The notes below the pieces were generated by a model that was given only the letters and a program-made list of their open reading frames with translations, ran no database searches and was not told where the DNA came from. Below are positions 7,845 through 15,464 of a stretch of 64,000 nucleotides of DNA, in pieces. The translations under genes were made by a program, and so were the position numbers. The DNA is from Bacillota bacterium (GTDB lineage: Bacteria > Bacillota > Clostridia > Saccharofermentanales > Fastidiosipilaceae): assembly GCA_023388435.1 (NCBI GenBank), contig JAEWGG010000010.1:1-64000 (forward strand), given 5' to 3'. Numbering within the stretch: position 1 is the stretch's first letter; each line of letters opens with the position of its first letter.

Positions 7845-8690
7845 ATGGATTTCGTTGAAGCAATCTTTCGTACGGCGGCCTTCCGCGTGAGCCCTGCGGA
7901 CCAGCCTTTCTGGTACACCTCAGGACTCTTTGGGCCCTATTACATCAACAGTCACTTCGTCTATGGTTCGGAGCAGGAGGCCAAGGCCTTCCTGGCGGCG
8001 ATTGAGGAGGCTGCGGAGGGGGAGCGCAGAGACTTTACGGCGAAGCTCTTACCGCTGGTCACCGCACAGCTGGAGCACTCAGCCATCTATCGGGATATCA
8101 TCGACCACATGGCGGACTATGTTCAGGAGCAGCTTCCTGAGCTCGATCTGATCTCAGGCGGAGAGCGCCGGGACTTTTTCTTCTCCCTGCCCCTGGCCTG
8201 GAAGTTGGGTCTCCCACACCTGAGTATCTTTAAGGACGGCAGCTGCTATTACAATGAGCGGCTAGCGGAGCGGGCCCAGACGGAAGGGGAGCTGGGGCTG
8301 GCGGGACGCTCTTGCCTGCACGTCGCTGATCTGATTACGGAGGCCTCCAGCTACTTCCGCAACTGGCTGCCCTGCCTGGAGCGGTTGGGCCTGCGCGCCG
8401 TGGCTAGCCTGGCCCTGGTGGATCGCTGTCAGGGGGGTGTGGAGAAGTTGGAGGCGGCAGGCCTCCAGACACACTGCCTCTTGCAGATTCGTCCTGAGCT
8501 TTTCTCCCAGGCTCGAGTTAAGGGGCTGATTGACCAGGCCCAGGAGGCCCAGCTACAGCGCTACTACGAGGATCCCCGGGCCTACGTGCGCCAGTTCCTG
8601 GCCGAGCAACCCCAGTTCCTGGACCGTGAGGCCCGCCGTGATGCGAAGACACGGGAGCGGGTGGAGCGTCTGCGGAGCCTGGAGCTTTAG
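7845..8690 (+). CDS. Divergent orotate-phosphoribosyltransferase-like protein
   Basis: This is the last gene of the pyr operon, 17 bases after pyrD with GAGGAAAA ahead of the ATG. PyrE-like segments are visible: FWYTSGLFGPYYIN (residues 22-35), and SGGERRDFFFSLPLAWKLGLP (from residue 104), which resembles the GVEPRDFPFGLALAEKLGLP part of PyrE. Where a PRPP loop (VDDVITTGGS) is expected the protein reads HVADLITEASSY (159-170), so one acidic residue and the TTG are lost. At 281 residues it is about 70 longer than normal PyrE, with an added helical, charged C-terminus. Position says it should make OMP from orotate; the changed loop leaves that open. Confidence 0.72.
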   Translation: MDFVEAIFRTAAFRVSPADQPFWYTSGLFGPYYINSHFVYGSEQEAKAFLAAIEEAAEGERRDFTAKLLPLVTAQLEHSAIYRDIIDHMADYVQEQLPELDLISGGERRDFFFSLPLAWKLGLPHLSIFKDGSCYYNERLAERAQTEGELGLAGRSCLHVADLITEASSYFRNWLPCLERLGLRAVASLALVDRCQGGVEKLEAAGLQTHCLLQIRPELFSQARVKGLIDQAQEAQLQRYYEDPRAYVRQFLAEQPQFLDREARRDAKTRERVERLRSLEL

Positions 8691-8693
8691 GAC

Positions 8694-10013
8694 TTATTTA
8701 GGCGCTGCTGCGTTTAAAGCGCGTTCAAAGTCTTCAATCATCTGGGTGGATATCTGGCTGAGGTTGTGTGTCTGGCGTTCCTCAGCGTCCAGCCAGCTGG
8801 CAGAGTGGGAGGGCGGCGCTGCGGATCCTCTGGGGTCCTGTGCGGAGCTCCTCCCTATTTTTATGTTTATGTGTTTCCCAGATTCATGTTCCAGACTGTA
8901 GGGGAGGGCTGAGTCGGCCAGGAGGAGGGTGGAATCGGAATTGAGGTCCAGTCGGTAGCTCAGCAGCTCGAGTCTCCAGAGGAGGTGGCTGAAGCGCTTC
9001 TGCCTGGGCGGGAGGCTGGGTCCAGGACCCCAGCCCCAGCCTGCGGCGGAGAAGCTGGTCTCAAGTTCCTCACGATAGCGCAGGATTTCCTGCTCGGCCA
9101 GAGCAGGGTCCAACGAAAGGGGGAGGAGGGGACACTGCCACTGGCCGGCCAGCAGCCCCTGGGGGGGCCGAGGCTCCATATAGATGCTCCCTGTTCGACG
9201 ATCCTCGATGATTAGCGCCAGATAGCGCTGCTCACGTAGCCTTACACTGCGCTTAGGCAGGGGCAGACGCAGGCGCTCTGCATCCTCAAGTTTGGCGCTG
9301 CCACAGGCCGAGGCGAGGGGGCAGTTACCACAGTCCGCCCGGCGAGCCTGGCAGTGGCTGGCGCCCAGCTCGATCAGCGCTTCGGAAACGAGGGCGGGAG
9401 CCAGGTCCTGGTTTCGGAGCTCTTCCAGACGGATTCGCCAGAAGTCCTCGGCCCTCCGCCGATCCGCCTGTTCGGCCTGTCTCCAGGCCTGGAGATAAAA
9501 GCGGGCGAGGACCCGGAGGACATTGGCATCAACAGCTGGGCAGACCTGGTTATAGGCGAAGGAAAGAATGGCCCCGACACTGTAGGAACCCAGCCCCGGC
9601 AGTTTTCGCAGTTCAGCTTCTGTGGCTGGGACCTGGCCTCCATACTGTTCGCACAGGATTCTTGCGGCTCGCTGCAGATTGCGGGCGCGGCTGTAGTAGC
9701 CCAGTCCGCTCCAGAGTTTCAGTACGGCTTCCTCCGGGGCGCGGGCCAGGCTGGCCACATCCGGAAAGGCTTCCAAAAAGCGTTCAAAGTACGGCACGAC
9801 AGTCTGGGCCTGGGTCTGCTGGAGCATGATCTCCGAGATCCAGACGCGGTAGGGGTCACGTCGGATCTCTGGGCTTCGGGGGTCCGCAGCGGTCTGTCCG
9901 GAATAAGCTTGGCGCCAGGGGAAGTTCCTGGCACTCTGGCAAAAGTCCGCAACGAGCTGCTTGAAGGCGCGTATTTCGCGGGGGGAACACAGGGTCTCAC
10001 ACATGCTTCCCAT
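8694..10013 (-). CDS. mutY: A/G-specific adenine DNA glycosylase
   Basis: MutY removes adenine mispaired with 8-oxoguanine. The HhH-GPD fold is clear: WISEIMLQQTQ holds the catalytic Glu region, LPGLGSYSVGAILSFAYN is the helix-hairpin-helix, and the Asp follows in AVDANVLRV. The 4Fe-4S ligands fit C-x6-C-x2-C-x5-C (HCQARRADCGNCPLASAC). The C-terminal third, starting near YLALIIED, is the NUDIX-like 8-oxoG recognition domain, and the 439-residue length is at the long end for MutY. The first ATG is at 10013; a second at 10004 has GGGAAGC upstream and may be the true start. It converges on the pyrE-like gene with only three bases between the stops. Confidence 0.93.
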   Translation of the reverse strand: MGSMCETLCSPREIRAFKQLVADFCQSARNFPWRQAYSGQTAADPRSPEIRRDPYRVWISEIMLQQTQAQTVVPYFERFLEAFPDVASLARAPEEAVLKLWSGLGYYSRARNLQRAARILCEQYGGQVPATEAELRKLPGLGSYSVGAILSFAYNQVCPAVDANVLRVLARFYLQAWRQAEQADRRRAEDFWRIRLEELRNQDLAPALVSEALIELGASHCQARRADCGNCPLASACGSAKLEDAERLRLPLPKRSVRLREQRYLALIIEDRRTGSIYMEPRPPQGLLAGQWQCPLLPLSLDPALAEQEILRYREELETSFSAAGWGWGPGPSLPPRQKRFSHLLWRLELLSYRLDLNSDSTLLLADSALPYSLEHESGKHINIKIGRSSAQDPRGSAAPPSHSASWLDAEERQTHNLSQISTQMIEDFERALNAAAPK

Positions 10014-10048
10014 CTTAGCAAATTGACCTGTTTCTCGTCCTGTCTCCG

Positions 10049-10057
10049 TGCTATATT
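10049..10057 (+). promoter_or_regulatory. Possible extended -10 promoter for maf
   Basis: TGC-TATATT at 10049-10057 is an extended -10 element, about 35 bases before the maf start. No good -35 is seen. It lies between divergent mutY and maf. Confidence 0.35.
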
Positions 10058-10097
10058 AGAGCGGTATTAAAAATCCAGGAAGGGGCGTGCGGCACAT

Positions 10098-10844
10098 ATG
10101 CAGGGGACCCATAAGCTGATTCTGGCTTCAGCCTCAGCGCGGAGGCGTCAGCTCCTGCCCTATCTCTGTCCGGCCTTCGGGATTCTGGTGGCGGACTGTG
10201 ACGAGCGAGGGATTGAGGCGGACTGGCGCTCCACACAGATGGGCCTGGAGCTGAGAAGTCCGGAGGAGCAGCTGCTGAGCTATGAGGGACTGGGTCTGAT
10301 TCTGGCCAGAACTAAGGCCCTGGCCAGTGCTCGCCGGGCCCAGCAGGAGGGTCTGGACTTTGACTATATACTGGCCTCGGACACCATGGTGCTGGCGGAG
10401 GGCAGGAGCCTGGCCAAGCCTCGCAATCGGACAGAGGCCCTGTCAATGCTGAATACCTTGCAGGGGCGCGAGCACTGTGTCTTGACATCCGTCTACCTGC
10501 TTTCCAGTACTGGGGAAGCCTGGGGCAATACCGAGCGGGCCCTTGTGTATTTCGCAGCGCGGGGGCCAGAAGCCCTGGCCGCCTATGTCGACAGGGTTCA
10601 GCCCTACGACAAGGCCGGGGCCTATAGCATCAGCGATCCGGAGGCGGACTTCGTCTCCGCCCTGGACGGCCATATCTCGACGGTGATGGGCCTCGGTTTG
10701 GACCAGACCTGGAAACTGCTTGACGCCCAGGGGCTGGCCTCTCATCGCCGCCAGGAACGTCGCTGGACGCGGGCCGATGGCAGCCAGTTCAGGTCCTGCC
10801 TTGAGGGTGGTCAGCTGCGGACGGAACTTTTCATTGGCGACTAG
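10098..10844 (+). CDS. Maf-family nucleoside triphosphate pyrophosphatase
   Basis: Maf proteins hydrolyse dTTP/UTP or modified nucleotides to monophosphates and are linked to septum control. The N-terminal signature LILASASARRRQLL and the catalytic region YILASDTMV are present, followed by KPRNRTEALSMLNTLQGREHCVLTSVYL and YDKAGAYSI. At 248 residues it is longer than the usual 190-200: an insertion after residue 35 and a C-terminal extension of about 30 residues (HRRQERRWTRADGSQF) account for this. Which Maf substrate class it belongs to cannot be judged here. Confidence 0.88.
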   Translation: MQGTHKLILASASARRRQLLPYLCPAFGILVADCDERGIEADWRSTQMGLELRSPEEQLLSYEGLGLILARTKALASARRAQQEGLDFDYILASDTMVLAEGRSLAKPRNRTEALSMLNTLQGREHCVLTSVYLLSSTGEAWGNTERALVYFAARGPEALAAYVDRVQPYDKAGAYSISDPEADFVSALDGHISTVMGLGLDQTWKLLDAQGLASHRRQERRWTRADGSQFRSCLEGGQLRTELFIGD

Positions 10845-10887
10845 TGGGGCCTCCCTGAGTGGGTCAAATATAAGAAAGGACGATGTG

Positions 10888-12438
10888 ATGGATACGAAAC
10901 TTATGTTGGGGCGGGGCCAGGAGGGGAGCCTGGGCCTGGACTGGTCCAAATTAAACCGCCACGGCTTCATCTGCGGAGCCAGTGGGACGGGCAAAACAAG
11001 CAGCCTGCGCCTTCTGGCTGAGGGCCTCTCCGCCCAGGGGATTCCTGTTTTCCTCTCGGATGTAAAGGGGGACATCTCGGGTCTGGCCGCTCCTGGCGTG
11101 GAGTCGGAGTCGGTCCGGGCCCAGCTCCAGCGCTGTGGAAGGGGGCCCGAAGAGCAGAATTATCGCGGCTATCCCTGCCGCTTCTGGGATATCTACGGAG
11201 AGCAGGGCATCGCGCTGCGCACCAGCGTCTCGGAGTTCGGTCCAGTCCTCCTCGCCGCTGTCCTGGAGCTCAACGAGGTCCAGTCCAGTATCCTGGACAT
11301 CGCCTTTCGCCTCGCTGACGAGCGGAAACTGCTGATTGTTGACCTTAAGGACCTGGCCGCCATTTTGCGCCTGATGACCGAGGAGCGCCAGGCCCTGGAG
11401 CGCGTATATGGCCACCTCAGTTCTGCCAGTATAGCCGCAGTGCTGCGCGCTGTGCTGCGCCTGGAAGCCGCGGGTGGGGAAACGTTTTTTGGCGAGCCTG
11501 CCTTTGCAATAGAGGACCTCTTCAATCAGGCTCCAGACGGCCGTGGCCTCATCCACATTCTGGAGGCCCGGAGGCTCATGGCTCAGCCGCGAATCTACAT
11601 GGCCTTTATGCTCTGGTTTCTCTCGGAGCTCTTTGAGACCCTGCCGGAATGCGGGGACCAGCCCAGACCCAAGCTGGTCTTTTTCCTGGATGAAGCCCAC
11701 CTCCTCTTTTCCCAGCTCTCCGGGGAATTGCTGAGCCGTCTTGGCCAGATCGTGCGCCTCGTTCGCTCCAAGGGCCTGGGCCTTTTCTTCGTGACCCAGC
11801 ACCCGGCGGACATCGCCCCTGAGATACTGGCCCAGCTGGGGAATAAGATTCAGCACGGACTTTTGGCCTATACCCCGGCTGAGCAACGGAGGCTTCAGGC
11901 GGTGGCCCAGGGCCTGCGTCCGAATCCGAACTTTGACACCCTGGAAGCCCTGGCCAGTCTGGGGCGGGGGGAGGCTCTGGTCTCTGTCCTGCAGGAGGAT
12001 GGTAGTCCAGGCCTCTGTCAGCGCCTGTGGATTTATCCGCCGGAGTCCTCCTTCAGTCCCCTGGATGCCGCTGAGCAGCAGCGCCTTATCCAGTCCGATC
12101 CCCGCTATCCCTACTATGCCCAGCGCATTGACTCCAAGTCCGCCTACGAATGCCTGCTCGAAGAGTCTGAGCTGCGGGCCGAGGAGGAACGCCGCCAGGC
12201 CGAGGAACGGGAGCAGGCCGCCCTGGAGCAGAAAGAGCTGAAGGCCCAGGCCAGAGAAGAGGAGCGCCTGCGCAGGGATGAAGAGCGGCGGAGAGAGCGG
12301 GAGGAGCGCGCTGCCGCCCGCCGCCGTTCCAGCGCCCAGGATCTGACCAGCCGCGTGGCCCGGTCGGCGGTGAATGCCTTTGTTTCACAGTTGGGCAGGA
12401 GCATTGCGCGCGGAATTTTTGGCTCCTTCAAACGCTGA
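10888..12438 (+). CDS. HerA-like (DUF853/YjgR family) ATPase
   Basis: Walker A GASGTGKT lies at residues 30-37 and a Walker B-type LVFFLDEAHLLF near the middle, followed by GLGLFFVTQHPADIAPEIL, the sensor-like region characteristic of DUF853. The protein is 516 residues. The C-terminal part is a long Glu/Arg-rich coiled coil (about residues 415-485) and then a short conserved tail, AVNAFVSQLGRSIARGIFGS, as in YjgR. The family is of uncertain function and is related to the HerA/VirB4 translocase ATPases. I start at ATG 10888 behind AAGAAAGGACGA; the upstream open frame overlaps maf. Confidence 0.9.
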   Translation: MDTKLMLGRGQEGSLGLDWSKLNRHGFICGASGTGKTSSLRLLAEGLSAQGIPVFLSDVKGDISGLAAPGVESESVRAQLQRCGRGPEEQNYRGYPCRFWDIYGEQGIALRTSVSEFGPVLLAAVLELNEVQSSILDIAFRLADERKLLIVDLKDLAAILRLMTEERQALERVYGHLSSASIAAVLRAVLRLEAAGGETFFGEPAFAIEDLFNQAPDGRGLIHILEARRLMAQPRIYMAFMLWFLSELFETLPECGDQPRPKLVFFLDEAHLLFSQLSGELLSRLGQIVRLVRSKGLGLFFVTQHPADIAPEILAQLGNKIQHGLLAYTPAEQRRLQAVAQGLRPNPNFDTLEALASLGRGEALVSVLQEDGSPGLCQRLWIYPPESSFSPLDAAEQQRLIQSDPRYPYYAQRIDSKSAYECLLEESELRAEEERRQAEEREQAALEQKELKAQAREEERLRRDEERRREREERAAARRRSSAQDLTSRVARSAVNAFVSQLGRSIARGIFGSFKR

Positions 12439-12452
12439 GTACTGGAGGGAGC

Positions 12453-13445
12453 ATGGACGAGCTGGGACTTAGGGACTCCGCTGCCCAAGGTGGGGAGAAA
12501 AGGGGAGGAGCCTGTCAGCAATGCCCTCGGCGCTGCGGCCGCCGGGGGGCCCTGGCCCGGGGCTACTGCGGGGTTGGGGAGGAGCTGGAAATCGGGGGTA
12601 TCTACATCCACCCCTGGGAGGAGCCGCCCATATCAGGACAAAAGGGTTCAGGGGCCATCTTTTTTGCAGGCTGCAATCTCCGCTGCATCTTTTGTCAGAA
12701 TCAGGAAATTTCGAGGCCGGAGCCGGGGTGCTATCCCCGGTTGAGCCCGGAAGGCCTCCTGGATAAGATGCTGGAATTGGCGGCCTGTGGGGTCCACAAC
12801 ATCCAGTTTGTCACAGCCAGCCACTACATCCAGCAACTGGAACCTGTACTCCGAACATTCAAAGCCCGCTGCCCCCAGCTGCCGCTGGCCTGGAACAGCT
12901 CAGGCTATGAGTCGGTGGAGAGCCTGGCCCGTCTGGAGGGGCTGATCGACATCTATCTCTGTGATTTTAAGTACTATGACAATCGCTATGCCCGGCGCTA
13001 TTCGGGAGTGGCGGACTACCGGGAGCGACTCTTGGAGGCCCTGGCCGAGATGCGGCGCCAGTGCCCAGAACCAGAATTCACGCAAGACGGAGTCCTAAAG
13101 CGGGGCCTCATCCTCCGTCATTTACAGCTTCCAGGCCTCTATTTTGATAGCAGAAAAATCCTTCATTATCTGGGGGCCGTCTATGGGGAGTCCATCATCC
13201 TCAGCCTGATGGGCCAGTACACACCGCTCTACGGAGCGAAGACCTGTCCCGAGATCGACCGTAAGCTCCGGCCCCGTGAGTACGAGAAATTGCTGGAACT
13301 GGCTTCTGGCCTGCCCTTTGCCGAGGTCTACGCCCAGGAGCTGGACGCCGCTGAGCCTTTTTACGTCCCACCCTTTGAACCTGAGCGGGCGCTGGAGATC
13401 CTCCGCCTCCCGCTGGATTCAAGCCTGGGACAAGAAGAAGCCTAA
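12453..13445 (+). CDS. PflA-like radical SAM protein (COG1313 family)
   Basis: The radical SAM cluster motif C-x3-C-x2-C is at residues 74, 78 and 81 (AGCNLRCIFCQNQ). Ahead of it is a cysteine-rich N-terminal segment, CQQCPRRCGRRG...GYCGVG (residues 21-40), characteristic of COG1313 iron-sulphur proteins related to pyruvate formate-lyase activase. The protein is 330 residues and lies 14 bases after the ATPase gene, with GGAGGGA before the ATG. The substrate is unknown; glycyl-radical enzyme activation is suggested only by homology, and no glycyl-radical enzyme is in the window. Confidence 0.88.
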   Translation: MDELGLRDSAAQGGEKRGGACQQCPRRCGRRGALARGYCGVGEELEIGGIYIHPWEEPPISGQKGSGAIFFAGCNLRCIFCQNQEISRPEPGCYPRLSPEGLLDKMLELAACGVHNIQFVTASHYIQQLEPVLRTFKARCPQLPLAWNSSGYESVESLARLEGLIDIYLCDFKYYDNRYARRYSGVADYRERLLEALAEMRRQCPEPEFTQDGVLKRGLILRHLQLPGLYFDSRKILHYLGAVYGESIILSLMGQYTPLYGAKTCPEIDRKLRPREYEKLLELASGLPFAEVYAQELDAAEPFYVPPFEPERALEILRLPLDSSLGQEEA

Positions 13446-13449
13446 GCAT

Positions 13450-13500
13450 CGCCCCAGTCCTTGGACGGCGGAAAGCTCGTCTGAGAGCTGGGGCGTTGTA
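13450..13500. terminator. Possible terminator between convergent genes
   Basis: CGCCCCAG at 13450-13457 can pair with CTGGGGCG at 13488-13495 across a 30-base loop, followed by TTGTAGGTTTTG. It sits between the convergent radical SAM and tcdA genes. The large loop makes it a weak call. Confidence 0.35.
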
Positions 13501-13529
13501 GGTTTTGTCTATCTTGTGAGCATAGGGCT

Positions 13530-14363
13530 TCAGTCAGTTGCAGTCCGTCTGCGTTTCTTGAGCTGGGGGATGTGCTGATCCGCCTGACCCCGGGCCAGGT
13601 CAGAGACGACGCGCGAGGCCATCAGCAGACCTGCGCTTCCTGGAACGAAGGCCAAGCTGGCTGGCGGACAATTCTTGTGGAGGCCAGGAATTCTGGCCCC
13701 GGTTTCCAGCCTCTGTTTTTCTGACTCTGCCGTAGCTGGCCCGTCCTGGGGCCAGAACTGCTCGGAATAGGGGAGGGGAGGCTCTGTTGAATAGACGACC
13801 TGGGCGCGGCTGATGCCCAGACGGCGGGCCTCCCTTCTCAGGAGGCGGGCCAGTGGACAGACCTCCGTTTTTTCGAGGGGGCCTATACGGAGCTGGGCTG
13901 GGTCGAACTTATTACCTGTGCCCATGCACGCCAGATAGGGGAGGCCAGACTGGGCGGCCCAGAGTAAAAGGCGCTTCTTGGCGGGGACATAGTCGATGGC
14001 GTCGACGAGGTAATCAACTGCTCCGAGTTCGGGCAAGTCCGCCTCGCTTTTAAAAAAAACAGGCCTGCAGTCCAGGCTGAGTTCAGGGTTGATTTCCAGA
14101 AGGCGCCGCGCCACAACCTCCGTTTTCATCTGGCCCAGCGTGCTGTGGAGGGCGGGGAGTTGGCGGTTGAGGTTGGAAGGGGAAATACGGTCAGCATCCA
14201 CCAGGATGAGTCGACCGACACCAACCCGGGCCAGGGCCTCGGCCACGTAGGACCCCACTCCGCCGAGACCGAGGAGGAGGACAGAAGACTGGGCCAGGCG
14301 CTCCATGGCTTCTGGGCCAAGGAGGCGGCTGCTGCGGTCCAGGGCCTCAGGGTGTCGCTTCAT
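13530..14363 (-). CDS. tcdA: tRNA threonylcarbamoyladenosine dehydratase
   Basis: TcdA is an E1-like ATPase that cyclises t6A at position 37 of ANN-decoding tRNAs to ct6A. The adenylation-domain nucleotide loop LLLGLGGVGSYVAEALARVG and the following acidic strand LILVDADRISPSNLNRQLPAL are classic. DYLVDAIDYVPAKK and ACMGTGNKFDP are also typical of the CsdL/TcdA branch. I prefer ATG 14363 over an in-frame GTG at 14370-14372. The gene overlaps the end of the C39-like gene upstream, so the two are probably cotranscribed. The t6A synthesis gene tsaD is also in this window, at 54900. Confidence 0.92.
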   Translation of the reverse strand: MKRHPEALDRSSRLLGPEAMERLAQSSVLLLGLGGVGSYVAEALARVGVGRLILVDADRISPSNLNRQLPALHSTLGQMKTEVVARRLLEINPELSLDCRPVFFKSEADLPELGAVDYLVDAIDYVPAKKRLLLWAAQSGLPYLACMGTGNKFDPAQLRIGPLEKTEVCPLARLLRREARRLGISRAQVVYSTEPPLPYSEQFWPQDGPATAESEKQRLETGARIPGLHKNCPPASLAFVPGSAGLLMASRVVSDLARGQADQHIPQLKKRRRTATD

Positions 14364-15012
14364 GCTTGCCACCAGCTGCCGCGCTCATCTGTAGTCCATC
14401 CTCCTCACGTAGCCAGGCGGCCGGAGGGCCGTAGCTTGGGAAGAGCAGGAGACACTCGCGCTCAGCCCGGGGCCCCATGGAGTAGAGACCGCGGTTTTCA
14501 CGATTTAAGCAGGCCCAGTCCACCACATAGTTGTAGCGCTCCGGATGCTTGTGCTCAGGGCGTATCATCCGATTGCAGAGTGGGGGATTTTCATAATAGG
14601 GATCGAAGACGAGGACTCGCCCGTCCTCTGCAAGCCCCGTCAGCAGGACGTAGTGCGGGACCGTGTGGTAGAGGCGGAGCACGGCGGCGGCCCCCAATTC
14701 CAGAGCCCGGACCACGGGACTCTCCGGACTGAAGTCAATCTCGTCCACAGCCAGGGTCTGGCAGTAGAGCTGGCGGCGCTTGACCTGGGCGTAGCGATTG
14801 AGCACCTGGCTCAGGAGGGACATGGCGAGACGGGAGGTGCCGTGCTTCCCGTATTCGCCGCGGCCGTTCAGGCCGTCCAGAGTGTAGAGGTGGACATAGC
14901 GTAGAATCTCAGGATCGATGTGCTTACGCGGCATCACATAGGCGAGCCCGTTGAGGAGACTGGTCGGTCCGCAATCGTATTCACTGATCTGATAATTCAA
15001 ACGCCTGCTCAA
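14347..15012 (-). CDS. C39-like papain-fold peptidase domain protein
   Basis: A cysteine-peptidase triad can be placed: Cys14 in SEYDCGPTS, His120 in VPHYVLLTG and Asp137 in VLVFDPYY. This fits the peptidase C39-like group, which includes bacteriocin-leader proteases and stand-alone papain-fold enzymes. I choose the TTG at 15010-15012 because GAGAAAGAGGTG precedes it at good spacing and a promoter at 15095-15123 would begin transcription downstream of the first ATG (15132). The product is then 221 residues with no signal peptide, hence probably cytoplasmic. No transporter, leader peptide or GG motif lies nearby, so the substrate is unknown. Confidence 0.75.
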   Translation of the reverse strand: MSRRLNYQISEYDCGPTSLLNGLAYVMPRKHIDPEILRYVHLYTLDGLNGRGEYGKHGTSRLAMSLLSQVLNRYAQVKRRQLYCQTLAVDEIDFSPESPVVRALELGAAAVLRLYHTVPHYVLLTGLAEDGRVLVFDPYYENPPLCNRMIRPEHKHPERYNYVVDWACLNRENRGLYSMGPRAERECLLLFPSYGPPAAWLREEDGLQMSAAAGGKHEATP

Positions 15013-15094
15013 TTCACACACCTCTTTCTCGCCCCCCGCCTGCAGTTCAGGGGCTAAACAGCCACAGCATTTTTGATTTTCACTCAAGTATAGG

Positions 15095-15123
15095 ATTTTA
15101 TTATTACAGGGGGGGAAAGACAA
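15095..15123 (-). promoter_or_regulatory. Promoter for the C39-like/tcdA pair, with a C7 tract in the spacer
   Basis: On the minus strand, TTGTCT (15118-15123) and TAAAAT (15095-15100) are 17 bases apart. The spacer contains seven consecutive C's (15109-15115 read as G on the plus strand). The predicted start, near 15088, supports the TTG start of the downstream gene. Confidence 0.5.
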
Positions 15124-15359
15124 GGCCTGCACAGAGCTGGGAGCAGCGTTAAATCAACGAGTTCACGGGTCGCTGCGAAGAACTTGGCATGATGCCTGGT
15201 CTCGCTCCACCCAGCGCTGCTTGTATGCCTGCCTTAGTCATGCAAAATCACTGGCCTTTGGTCAGAGAAAAAGCGGAAGGGGTCGATCTGCCAGCACCCT
15301 CCCCCAGAATATTAACATCCTGCCCGAGCACGAGAGCGGTCAGACAGAGTGGTCAGACA

Positions 15360-15388
15360 TTGATCGGATCATAAGAATAGTCTATGCT
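15360..15388 (+). promoter_or_regulatory. Promoter for the DUF438 gene, with an overlapping palindrome
   Basis: TTGATC at 15360-15365, a 17-base spacer and TATGCT at 15383-15388. The 11-base palindrome TGATC-G-GATCA at 15361-15371 overlaps the -35 and could be an operator. The remainder of 15124-15359 shows no gene. Confidence 0.45.
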
Positions 15389-15464
15389 AACCGTAGCGAA
15401 AAAGACCATGCTTCAGAGGAAGCCTCTAATGGGGCGAAAAGTGCCATGCTGCGGAGGGAAGACC

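Noticed and set aside
10720..10887. Longer N-terminus for the HerA-like ATPase
   Set aside because: Overlaps the maf coding region; ATG 10888 has a ribosome-binding site and a family-like N-terminus.
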